NCBI GenBank assembly: GCA_001311805.1
Contig: BBCA01000094.1
Coordinates: 1 to 6,107, forward strand
Length of the DNA stretch: 6,107 bases
Reading direction: 5' to 3'
From: Lentibacillus juripiscarius JCM 12147
Lineage (GTDB): Bacteria > Bacillota > Bacilli > Bacillales_D > Amphibacillaceae
Shown: in pieces, positions 1 to 5,019 of the stretch
Layout of the letters: every line of letters begins with the position of its first letter
How positions within the stretch are numbered: position 1 is the first letter of the stretch
Notes under the pieces: generated by a model
What the model saw: the letters and a program-made list of their open reading frames with translations, nothing else
Databases searched by the model: none
Told to the model about the DNA's origin: nothing
Translations under genes and position numbers: made by a program

Positions 1-2
1 TG

Positions 3-464
3 GAAAATTCTCCAGAAGATATGAGCGACACCAAGCTACAGGATCAGGAAGATAGTTCTAATAATGATGGAGAATCATTGAAGTCCAGTAATAGTAATAG
101 TGAAATGACTAGGGGAAAAAAGGGAGAATATCTCAGGAAACTGAATGAAATGGAAGAAGCAGATAAATACGCTGAGGCTAAAACAACAACCTTAGATATG
201 GAGAAACAGGAGGAGGAAAGGTATAAAAAATGGGATGAGGCATTGAATGAAATCTATGGCGTGTTGAAAGAAGAGCTTAGTAAAGAAGAGATGGATAAAT
301 TAAGAGAAGAACAACGAAACTGGATCAAACACAGAGATGAGGCTGCTAAAGAATCATCACTAAAATATAAAGGTGGTTCGTATGAATCATTGGAATATGT
401 GGCTACGCAAGCAAGTCTAACAAAAGAAAGATGCTATAAATTAGTTGCACACTATATGAAGTGA
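3..464 (+). CDS. DUF1311 / LprI-like domain protein, 5' end missing
   Basis: This is the C-terminal part of a secreted or lipid-anchored protein with a lysozyme-inhibitor LprI-like (DUF1311) domain. The frame is open from the window edge. The first ATG, at 21, has no good Shine-Dalgarno site, so the true start and probably a signal or lipoprotein peptide lie upstream. Numbered from that ATG, residues 1-65 are a hydrophilic Ser/Asn/Glu/Lys-rich linker. Residues 71-140 carry the family pattern: W71, LNEIYG at 75-80, QRNWIKHRD at 98-106, a GGS turn at 118-120, and a closing T..R motif at 134-137. Only one Cys (C138) is visible. Family members include the mycobacterial lysozyme inhibitor LprI; in Bacillaceae the role is mostly unknown. 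The domain call is solid, while inhibition of lysozyme is only a family inference. Confidence 0.8.
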   Translation, partial: ENSPEDMSDTKLQDQEDSSNNDGESLKSSNSNSEMTRGKKGEYLRKLNEMEEADKYAEAKTTTLDMEKQEEERYKKWDEALNEIYGVLKEELSKEEMDKLREEQRNWIKHRDEAAKESSLKYKGGSYESLEYVATQASLTKERCYKLVAHYMK

Positions 465-522
465 TCTTTCAACACTAACGAGTCATTGTTCTCCATTTGA
501 AGTCATTCACCCAGCAACTTGC

Positions 523-573
523 AGGTGACGATTTTCTCAACAGATAATTTTCAAATAAGTACTTATGTCACCT
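523..573. repeat. Inverted repeat enclosing a 12-bp perfect palindrome
   Basis: AGGTGAC at 523-529 is the reverse complement of GTCACCT at 567-573. Directly inside the right arm, ATAAGTACTTAT at 555-566 is a perfect 12-bp palindrome. The rest of the 465-580 gap shows no gene. The element lies in the 3' region shared by two convergent genes, so it could be a protein-binding site or an mRNA 3'-end structure; no function can be assigned. Confidence 0.4.
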
Positions 574-580
574 CACAAAT

Positions 581-613
581 AAACCCCCGGCGACTTCCCG
601 GGGGTTTTCGTTT
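581..613. terminator. Bidirectional intrinsic terminator
   Basis: Perfect 10-bp stem AAACCCCCGG (581-590) / CCGGGGGTTT (598-607) with a 7-nt loop. On + it is followed by a T-rich tail (605-613) and on - by a TTTATTTG tail. It lies between the convergent DUF1311 gene (stop 464) and the yjiH-like gene (stop 631), so it can end both transcripts. Confidence 0.9.
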
Positions 614-630
614 GGCGACAGCTGTCCCGC

Positions 631-1978
631 CTAAAAGATTAAGTGTGCAAACAGTGCAATAATCGGCAGTGTGATCAGCGTCCGCAGCAAGAATATGATG
701 GCCAGATCCTTAAAGGACACCGGTACTTTGGAGCCGAGCAGCAGCCCGCCGACTTCCGACATATAGATAAGCTGGGTCACTGACAGCGCCGCAATAATGA
801 ATCTCGTAATTTCCGCTTCGATTGATGCCCCAATGATTGCTGGCAAAACATATCGGCAAATCCAATTAGCACTGTCTCGGATGCTTCCTGGGCGAATGGA
901 ACCTGCAACAGTTCCAAAAGCGGAATGAACGGCATGCCAAGCCAGCTGAATACCGGCGTATACTCGGCAAAAATGAGTGCGACTAGCCCGAATGCCATAA
1001 CAATCGGTGCAACACCCATCCACATGTCGAGGATGTTCTGCCCGCCCTCTTTAAAAAATTTATACACGCTTGTTTCGCCCTTTGCCCTATCCAGTGCTTT
1101 TCGATAGCCAAAGGTGAAACTATTGTCACCCTCGGGAATGTCTTCTTCAATTCCATCCGCTGCCTCGGAGACGTATGAGTTTGCTTTACGCGACAGCGGC
1201 GGGATCCGCGGCATAATCAATGCTGCAATAAATCCGGCAGCAAGTACGGTCAGGTAGAACGGGATGAACATGTGACTGAGCCCCACTTCACTGACGACAA
1301 CCAATGTAAATGTGATGGAGACAACGGAAAACGTCGTACCGATAACGGCAGCTTCCCGTTTTGTGTAATAACCTTCTTGATACTGCTTGCTTGTCATTAG
1401 CACCCCGATCGTCCCGTCCCCAATCCATGAGGCAAGGGAATCAATCGACGAACGGCCGGGCAGTTTGAACAATGGCCGCATGATTTTCGTCATCAGTGTA
1501 CCGAACAAATCCAGAAGCCCATAATTCATCAATAAAGGAAGGAAAAGCCCCGCAAACAGAAACACGGCAAACAATACATGCAAAAGGTCGCCCAGAAGCA
1601 TCTCCCCAGTTGCCCCGCCGTGAATGGCTTCCGGTCCAATTTTGAAAAATACCATGACAGCAAATACTGCAGCAAGAACCCGCGTTACCACCCAAAAGTG
1701 CTCGTATAGAACAGCTGCTGAAAAAAAGGTGTCCGCTGGAAGGCATCCGGCCCTTTCACCTTGGCGATCACCGTCATCACTGCCGTCACGATAATGATCA
1801 CCATCATAATCGCCGACAGCTGTCCGGCAAGCAGTGTCTCAATCCAGCCAGCCATCACCGCAATTGGAATGGTCATTCCGTCATCGGTGCTAACCGGTGT
1901 CATAAATAGAAAAATACCAAGCAGCGACGGGACAAGGAATTTTAAATGATCGGCCAGACGGTATGATTGTTTCTCCAT
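631..1978 (-). pseudogene. YjiH-family nucleoside-recognition-domain membrane protein, two frame breaks
   Basis: A polytopic inner-membrane protein of the YjiH family (Gate/nucleoside recognition domain), presumed transporter of unknown substrate. The start is ATG at 1978, behind AGGGGGAG. Three frames together give one continuous family-like protein: an N-terminal part (1978 to about 1694) with VPSLLGIFLFMTP and AGQLSAIMMV; a middle part (about 1697 to 848) with IGPEAIHGG, LPGRSSIDSLASWIGDGTIG and PFAQEASETVLIGFADMF; and a C-terminal part (about 847 to 631) with LPAIIGASIEAEITRF and YMSEVGGLLLGS. Frames must change at + strand AAAA 1694-1697 and AAAA 845-848. One extra base in each run gives 449 codons plus stop, a normal family length. 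The conserved sequence on both sides of each break argues for sequence error or very recent damage. The 38-codon ORF upstream probably shares its transcript. The substrate is not inferable here. Confidence 0.85.
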
Positions 1979-2009
1979 AATTCTCCCCCTAGAAAAGCGT
2001 TTTCCTTTT

Positions 2010-2126
2010 TCAAGTATAAAGGACTTTGCCACTCCTGACTAGCATGTTCCCGCCAAATTTACCTCCAACAAAGAAATACGAGGCATCGACTTGTTGAACA
2101 ACCTCTAAAAGTGTCCATTTCTGCAT
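2010..2126 (-). CDS. Small ORF (38 aa) upstream of the yjiH-like gene
   Basis: The ORF begins at ATG 2126 behind AAGGAGGGATG, a strong Shine-Dalgarno site, and stops with TGA at 2010. It ends 31 nt before the start of the yjiH-like gene on the same strand, so the two probably share a transcript. The peptide starts MQKWTLLEVVQQVD and holds FFVGGKFGGNM, a Gly-rich turn that resembles no family I recognise. It has no clear signal peptide or membrane helix. It could be a real small protein, a translated leader that couples translation to the transporter, or a remnant of a longer gene. The evidence is the ribosome binding site and position only. Confidence 0.5.
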   Translation of the reverse strand: MQKWTLLEVVQQVDASYFFVGGKFGGNMLVRSGKVLYT

Positions 2127-2194
2127 AATGAACATCCCTCCTTCATAGAATCATAGTGTTCCAGAAGAATTTTTTTATTTCATTTGGTTTTTAT

Positions 2195-2220
2195 GTTTAA
2201 TCTGATAAGAAACCGGGAAA
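2195..2220 (+). promoter_or_regulatory. Candidate sigma-B promoter of the phasin-like gene
   Basis: GTTTAA (2195-2200) matches the sigma-B -35 consensus exactly. It is followed after 14 nt by GGGAAA (2215-2220), close to the -10 consensus GGGWAT. Transcription would begin near 2228, giving a leader of about 60 nt before the ATG at 2288. This would put the gene under general stress control. The match is by eye and short. Confidence 0.45.
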
Positions 2221-2287
2221 ATAGGTTAGGGATCATCTAAAAAAACAAAAACAATAACATACAATTTTATAGGAAGGGGGCTTCACC

Positions 2288-2596
2288 ATGAGTGATTTTT
2301 TAAAGAAAGGGTTTCTCCTTGGGCTTGGTGCAGCACTGACCGGTAAGGAAAAACTGGAACAAAAGCTGCAGGAGCTTGTTGATAAAGGAGAATTGTCACA
2401 GGACCAGGCAAGAAGTGTCTTAAAGAATTTCACGGAAAAAGGCGAATGGAAAACAGAAGAATGGAACGCCAAGCGGGAAGAGCAAATGCGGGAGCTGGCT
2501 AATGACCTTGGACTAGCTACCAAAGAAGATATTAGCAAAATGGAAGCCCGTATAGCCGAACTGGAAACAAAAGGGAAGATGAACGATAAATCGTGA
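2288..2596 (+). CDS. Phasin-like small helical protein
   Basis: A 102-residue, highly charged protein starting at ATG 2288 behind GGAAGGGGG with about 7 nt spacing. Residues 1-20 (MSDFLKKGFLLGLGAALTGK) form an amphipathic/hydrophobic N-terminal helix. Residues 21-72 (KLEQKLQELVDKGELS, then a WKTEEW segment) are predicted helix. Residues 80-95 (EDISKMEARIAELE) have the heptad spacing of a short coiled coil. This architecture is that of the Bacillota 'phasin family' proteins, related to polyhydroxyalkanoate granule-associated proteins. No PHA synthesis gene and no UbiB/AarF-type kinase partner is visible nearby, so granule binding is not supported by context. It stands alone between a candidate sigma-B promoter and the next promoter at 2660. 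The family assignment rests on size, N-terminal motif and coiled coil. Confidence 0.7.
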   Translation: MSDFLKKGFLLGLGAALTGKEKLEQKLQELVDKGELSQDQARSVLKNFTEKGEWKTEEWNAKREEQMRELANDLGLATKEDISKMEARIAELETKGKMNDKS

Positions 2597-2659
2597 TAGG
2601 TGGCTCGTATTAAAAAGAAATATTGATTGTCTGTAAATTTTGTATTTTTTAATTCCGTA

Positions 2660-2688
2660 TTGATTCCCACCGTCATTAACGATAGAAT
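2660..2688 (+). promoter_or_regulatory. Sigma-A promoter of the 45-codon ORF
   Basis: TTGATT (2660-2665) and TAGAAT (2683-2688) are separated by exactly 17 nt, a good sigma-A pair. The start of transcription would be near 2695, about 45 nt before the ATG at 2740. One copy of the CATTAACG repeat lies in the spacer. Confidence 0.55.
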
Positions 2689-2709
2689 GATAATAAGGGT
2701 TCATTAACG
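2674..2709 (+). repeat. CATTAACG direct repeat, possible operator
   Basis: CATTAACG occurs at 2674-2681 and 2702-2709, start to start 28 bp. The first copy lies between the -35 and -10 boxes of the promoter at 2660-2688 and the second just after the expected transcription start. That is where a repressor would bind, but no known operator is recognised. Confidence 0.4.
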
Positions 2710-2739
2710 GTTACATTATTATAGGGGGAATGTAGCGTT

Positions 2740-2877
2740 ATGGAGAGTTTGCTGAAGGTGCGGGAGAATACAGAAAAGCAGCTGGGCCGGAGACTGCAGG
2801 AGAAAGAGCTTGTCTTCTTGCGGTGGGTTTATGATCGTTACCACGAAGAAAAGCAAAAGAAGAAAGTCAATGTATAA
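2740..2877 (+). CDS. Small charged helical protein, 45 aa, function unknown
   Basis: ATG at 2740 follows AGGGGGA (2723-2729) at 10 nt, slightly long but usable. The peptide begins MESLLKVREN, continues with EKQLGRRLQEKELVFLRWVY, and ends in a Lys-rich tail (EEKQKKKVNV). It is predicted to be one or two helices with no membrane segment. It has its own sigma-A promoter upstream and an intrinsic terminator 24 nt downstream, so it forms a complete single-gene unit. That, rather than a family match, is the main reason to call it. I do not recognise the family with confidence. Confidence 0.65.
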   Translation: MESLLKVRENTEKQLGRRLQEKELVFLRWVYDRYHEEKQKKKVNV

Positions 2878-2900
2878 GTGCAGCGGGGAATAGCACAGGG

Positions 2901-2928
2901 AAGTCTTGGATCACATCCAAGGCTTTTT
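2901..2928 (+). terminator. Intrinsic terminator after the 45-codon ORF
   Basis: An 11-bp stem AAGTCTTGGAT (2901-2911) / ATCCAAGGCTT (2915-2925), with one G-T wobble, closes a CAC loop. It runs into TTTTT (2924-2928). Confidence 0.8.
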
Positions 2929-2934
2929 AAATGG

Positions 2935-2961
2935 TTGAAAATAGGCTGTCAATGTTATACT
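2935..2961 (+). promoter_or_regulatory. Possible promoter of ywdI-ywdK
   Basis: TTGAAA (2935-2940) lies upstream of TATACT (2956-2961). Both boxes are good but the 15-nt spacer is short. The site sits just after a terminator and 33 nt before the ywdI start, so a promoter is expected here. Confidence 0.4.
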
Positions 2962-2993
2962 GATGCCACAGCATTGGAAAAGGAGTGGCAGCG

Positions 2994-3283
2994 ATGGCGG
3001 TGACGAACGATACAATCATGCAAAAGATGCAGAAGGAACTCACGCAGGCAAAACAGCTTTCGACCGATGAGACGGCCATGAAAAACACATTGCAACTATT
3101 CAACTCTTATGCGAACTGCTGCTGGAAGAAGAGTCTACACCCACACCCGCAGTCAGCAGTGACATCACAGAGGCAGAAATGAAAGCAATGACCGGGAAAC
3201 AGACACACAGCAAACCGCTCGATACAGCCGGAAAAATAATGGAACAAGACGGAGCAAATGGAGACTCGATTTTTGACTTCTAA
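2994..3283 (+). pseudogene. ywdI: YwdI-family protein, frameshifted
   Basis: Start ATG 2994 follows AAGGAG (2980-2985) at 8 nt. The first frame encodes MAVTNDTIMQKMQKELTQAK and DETAMK; it then runs on out of frame to a TGA at 3180-3182. The other frame supplies the expected continuation: HIATIQLLCELLLEEES, a Pro/Ser/Thr-rich linker, and the end GDSIFDF, stop 3281-3283. Adding one A to AAAAA (3081-3085) restores MKKHIATIQ and gives 96 residues. This matches the YwdI layout: an N-terminal helical pair with a conserved LC-E core and a short 'SxFDF' tail. The function of YwdI is unknown. It precedes ywdK by 30 nt in a likely two-gene operon, as in the B. subtilis ywd region. I think the gene is intact in the organism and the break is a missing base. 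Confidence 0.75.
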
Positions 3284-3313
3284 CATACACGGAAACAGGA
3301 GAGGAGTATACAT

Positions 3314-3682
3314 ATGAAGTTATTTCTGGTACTGGGGGCCATCAACGGTTTTCTGGCAGTTGCCCTTGGCGCATTCGGGGCACACGGGCTGGAAGGGAAA
3401 GTTTCTGAAAAAGCGCTCGGCACATGGGAAAAGGCTGTAAACTACCAGATGTTCCACACGATGGCGCTGATTGCCGTTGGGCTACTTCTGGCGAAAGTGC
3501 AGGGCAGTGGCCTTATGTGGGCAGGCTGGATGTTTTTCGTCGGGATCATTCTTTTTTCTGGGACACTTTATATTTATTCGGTAAGCGGAATAAAAACGTT
3601 TGCCATGATTACCCCGATTGGCGGTGTCGCTTTTTTGATCGGCTGGGTGCTGCTAGGCTATGCCGTTGTGAAGTATTTATAA
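3314..3682 (+). CDS. ywdK: DUF423 membrane protein (YwdK-like)
   Basis: A 122-residue integral membrane protein of the DUF423 family; its molecular role is not established. ATG 3314 follows GAGGAG (3301-3306) at 7 nt. Four membrane segments are visible, at about residues 2-21, 46-61, 67-89 and 96-119. Family signatures are GAFGAHGL (19-26), YQMFHT (44-49), ILFSGTLYIYS (79-89) and ITPIGGVAFLIGW (99-111). The length is typical and the frame is intact. It is the second gene after ywdI, 30 nt downstream, and is followed by the strong terminator at 3730-3771. The order ywdI-ywdK-gerQ matches the B. subtilis neighbourhood, though gerQ is here on the opposite strand. Confidence 0.9.
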   Translation: MKLFLVLGAINGFLAVALGAFGAHGLEGKVSEKALGTWEKAVNYQMFHTMALIAVGLLLAKVQGSGLMWAGWMFFVGIILFSGTLYIYSVSGIKTFAMITPIGGVAFLIGWVLLGYAVVKYL

Positions 3683-3729
3683 CAATAGCTTGGTAAGAAA
3701 TAACCACACATTTTCCCTCTTGCATAAGG

Positions 3730-3771
3730 AAAACGAGGCGTTCGCTGCAGACGGCGAACGCCTCGTTTTTT
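3730..3771. terminator. Strong bidirectional intrinsic terminator
   Basis: A perfect 16-bp stem (3730-3745 / 3754-3769) closes an 8-nt loop; the stem core is ACGAGGCGTTCGC. On + it ends in TTTTTT (3766-3771). On - it ends in TTTT and lies right after the stop codon of the small membrane-protein gene (stop 3780). It ends ywdI-ywdK from one side and the minus-strand unit from the other. Confidence 0.95.
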
Positions 3772-3779
3772 CTCAGTCG

Positions 3780-4004
3780 TTAGCCTACCATAAACAGCAG
3801 AATAGTAGACAACACCAGGATCATGCCGGCTTTGATGAATTGTTTGATGCCGGCTATTGTGTTGTTCGTACTGGCATAAATGACGCCTTCACAGAATATG
3901 CTGAAGGCAATCATATATAAGCTGCATACCATGAGGATGGCATACCCTTGAATGATTGCCAGAATTCCCGTCACCACAGCAAGTCCGAGGGTTATGTGTT
4001 CCAT
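3780..4004 (-). CDS. Small integral membrane protein, function unknown
   Basis: From ATG 4004 this encodes 74 residues starting MEHITLGLAVVTG. It is almost wholly hydrophobic, with probably three membrane segments at residues 4-20, 22-42 and 54-73, separated by a polar ASTNNTIAGIKQ loop. The start is uncertain. No Shine-Dalgarno site precedes ATG 4004, while TTG 4034 (starting LRNLYDKYIRMEH) has GAGGGG about 11 nt upstream, and the frame stays open to TTG 4100. An 84-residue protein from 4034 with a short basic cytoplasmic N-terminus is a serious alternative. I do not recognise the family. It lies downstream of gerQ on the same strand, 200 nt away, with a large hairpin between, and ends at a strong terminator. 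Confidence 0.6.
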   Translation of the reverse strand: MEHITLGLAVVTGILAIIQGYAILMVCSLYMIAFSIFCEGVIYASTNNTIAGIKQFIKAGMILVLSTILLFMVG

Positions 4005-4117
4005 ACGTATGTATTTGTCATACAGATTCCGCAAACAAACCACTTCCCCTCGTACGATGGTGCGTTTGGCCGCCGGGTGAAAATCAGGTGAGCCGTTCAA
4101 ACTGATATATACAAATC

Positions 4118-4203
4118 AGGAGCCGAGGCGTTGGAGCGGAGCACCCTGGCATTTATCTGGCATGGCACTTCTGCCGGTTGCTCCGATAGACGCCTGCTCT
4201 CCT
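4118..4203. other. Nested imperfect hairpin, possible structured RNA
   Basis: Outer stem: AGGAG (4118-4122) and AGGCGT (4126-4131) pair with CTCCT (4199-4203) and ACGCCT (4190-4195) around a symmetric 3x3 internal loop. After a 5x4 internal loop an inner stem CGGAGCA (4137-4143) pairs with TGCTCCG (4179-4185). The apical part holds further short complements, such as GGCA (4164-4167) with TGCC (4172-4175) over a CTTC loop. It is GC-richer than its surroundings and lies in the gap between gerQ and the small membrane-protein gene. On the minus strand only a weak T-rich tail follows (GATTTGTATAT). It could be a gerQ 3'-UTR or terminator structure, a cis leader, or an sRNA; no known riboswitch class fits. 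No gene is seen in 4035-4233. Confidence 0.5.
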
Positions 4204-4233
4204 GGTGACGTTTGACGATTTAGGGGCGGCAGA

Positions 4234-4671
4234 CTACCGCGGCGGGTACTGCGTCATCTGCCCCTCATCGCCATAAGGGTACTGATAATTTAATTCTTCG
4301 TTAAATGTAATGTAATCGAGGTAAATCATCAGCAGCAAATAACGTTTGCCTGTTTGCGGATCGCTGATAATGATATGATCTCTTCCAGCTGCCTCAATTA
4401 CCCCTTTAAAGACCTTCGCGTTCCATTGATCGTTATTTTCGAATGTCATATAGACGGTCGCGACTTTTCCTTCATTCAGGCGCAGAATGTTTTCAATATA
4501 GGACTGTTCCTCAGGGAGCATCGTCTGCTGATTCGGTGTCTGTTGATTCGGTATCTGCTGCTGGTTTTGCGGAACTTGTCTTGGGTCATATGCTGGGTAG
4601 TAAGCGGGGGATGCTGGCGGATAGTAGTACGGGTATGCCTGATAAGGGTTTGTGTAGTAGTTTTCACTCAT
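4234..4671 (-). CDS. gerQ: Spore coat/germination protein GerQ
   Basis: GerQ (YwdL) is a spore coat protein needed to place the cortex-lytic enzyme CwlJ and so for calcium-dipicolinate-triggered germination; in B. subtilis it is cross-linked by transglutaminase Tgl. ATG 4671 follows AGGAGG (4680-4685) at 8 nt. Residues 1-50 are rich in Tyr, Pro, Gln and Asn. Residues 52-128 are the conserved domain: LPEEQSYIENILRLN (52-66), ATVYMTFENN (71-80), WNAKVFKGVIEAAGRDHIII (83-102), DPQTGKRYLLLMIYLDYITF (104-123). The 145-residue length is plausible for the family, whose N-terminus varies. No Lys occurs before residue 69, unlike the Lys-rich N-terminus of the B. subtilis protein. No cwlJ is present next to it in this window. 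Expression in the mother cell late in sporulation is expected. Confidence 0.93.
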   Translation of the reverse strand: MSENYYTNPYQAYPYYYPPASPAYYPAYDPRQVPQNQQQIPNQQTPNQQTMLPEEQSYIENILRLNEGKVATVYMTFENNDQWNAKVFKGVIEAAGRDHIIISDPQTGKRYLLLMIYLDYITFNEELNYQYPYGDEGQMTQYPPR

Positions 4672-4741
4672 GAGAAAAACCTCCTGTTGTTAATATACTT
4701 TCGGGCATTCAGAGAATTCATTCTGTTTTGGCTTCCCGATT

Positions 4742-4771
4742 ATATATATGTACAGAAGCTGTAAATGATGA
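4742..4771 (-). promoter_or_regulatory. Weak candidate sporulation promoter for gerQ
   Basis: Reading the minus strand, a TCATCATTT block (4771-4763) lies 12 nt before CATATATAT (4750-4742). This is loosely like the sigma-E -35 and CATA-type -10 elements. Transcription would begin about 65 nt before the gerQ ATG. The match is partial and AT-rich sequence makes chance resemblance likely. The rest of 4672-4956 holds no convincing gene. Confidence 0.25.
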
Positions 4772-4956
4772 CAGATGACCAGAGGCAAATGTCCGTTATT
4801 TTGTGACAATTTGGGCGGGAATGTTGATTATGAAGACGCGGATTAAGTCGGATAGCGTCGTGTTTTTGGGAAGGCATGCTGGAAATGAAACCCCGCTGTT
4901 GAATGAGAAATGCCTTTTATCTTAGTCTGGAATTAATTAAACTCGATAACTATTTA

Positions 4957-4985
4957 TTGAAAAACGATAAATTTTGTTTTACAAT
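4957..4985 (+). promoter_or_regulatory. Sigma-A promoter of the DUF2975-regulator operon
   Basis: TTGAAA (4957-4962) and TACAAT (4980-4985) are separated by 17 nt, a near-consensus vegetative promoter. Transcription would begin near 4992, leaving a short leader with GAGGTG (5009-5014) before ATG 5020. It lies inside an AT-rich stretch. Confidence 0.75.
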
Positions 4986-5019
4986 CAAGTTGAAAATAAT
5001 AATTAACCGAGGTGCTTTT

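Noticed and set aside
2260..2265. TACAAT as a sigma-A -10 box for the phasin-like gene
   Set aside because: There is no -35 box at a workable distance and the start of transcription would fall on the Shine-Dalgarno site.
2233..2676. 147-codon frame on - opposite the phasin-like gene
   Set aside because: Ser/Phe-rich antisense shadow of a real gene; no start signal.
3107..3313. 68-codon Cys-rich frame on -
   Set aside because: Antisense to ywdI, and its Cys/Phe-rich content simply reflects the other strand.
4118..4203. Glycine or tetrahydrofolate riboswitch on the minus strand
   Set aside because: The 5' GGAGAG start is reminiscent of both, but the conserved cores of those classes are missing and the downstream gene is not a glycine or folate gene.
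4354..4764. 136-codon frame on + opposite gerQ
   Set aside because: It is the antisense shadow of gerQ, rich in Arg/Cys/Leu with no family resemblance and no ribosome binding site.
4830..4925. 31-codon ORF (MKTRIKSDS...) upstream of the DUF2975 promoter
   Set aside because: Only a weak GGGCGGG precedes it, it has no terminator or operon context, and it resembles no family.
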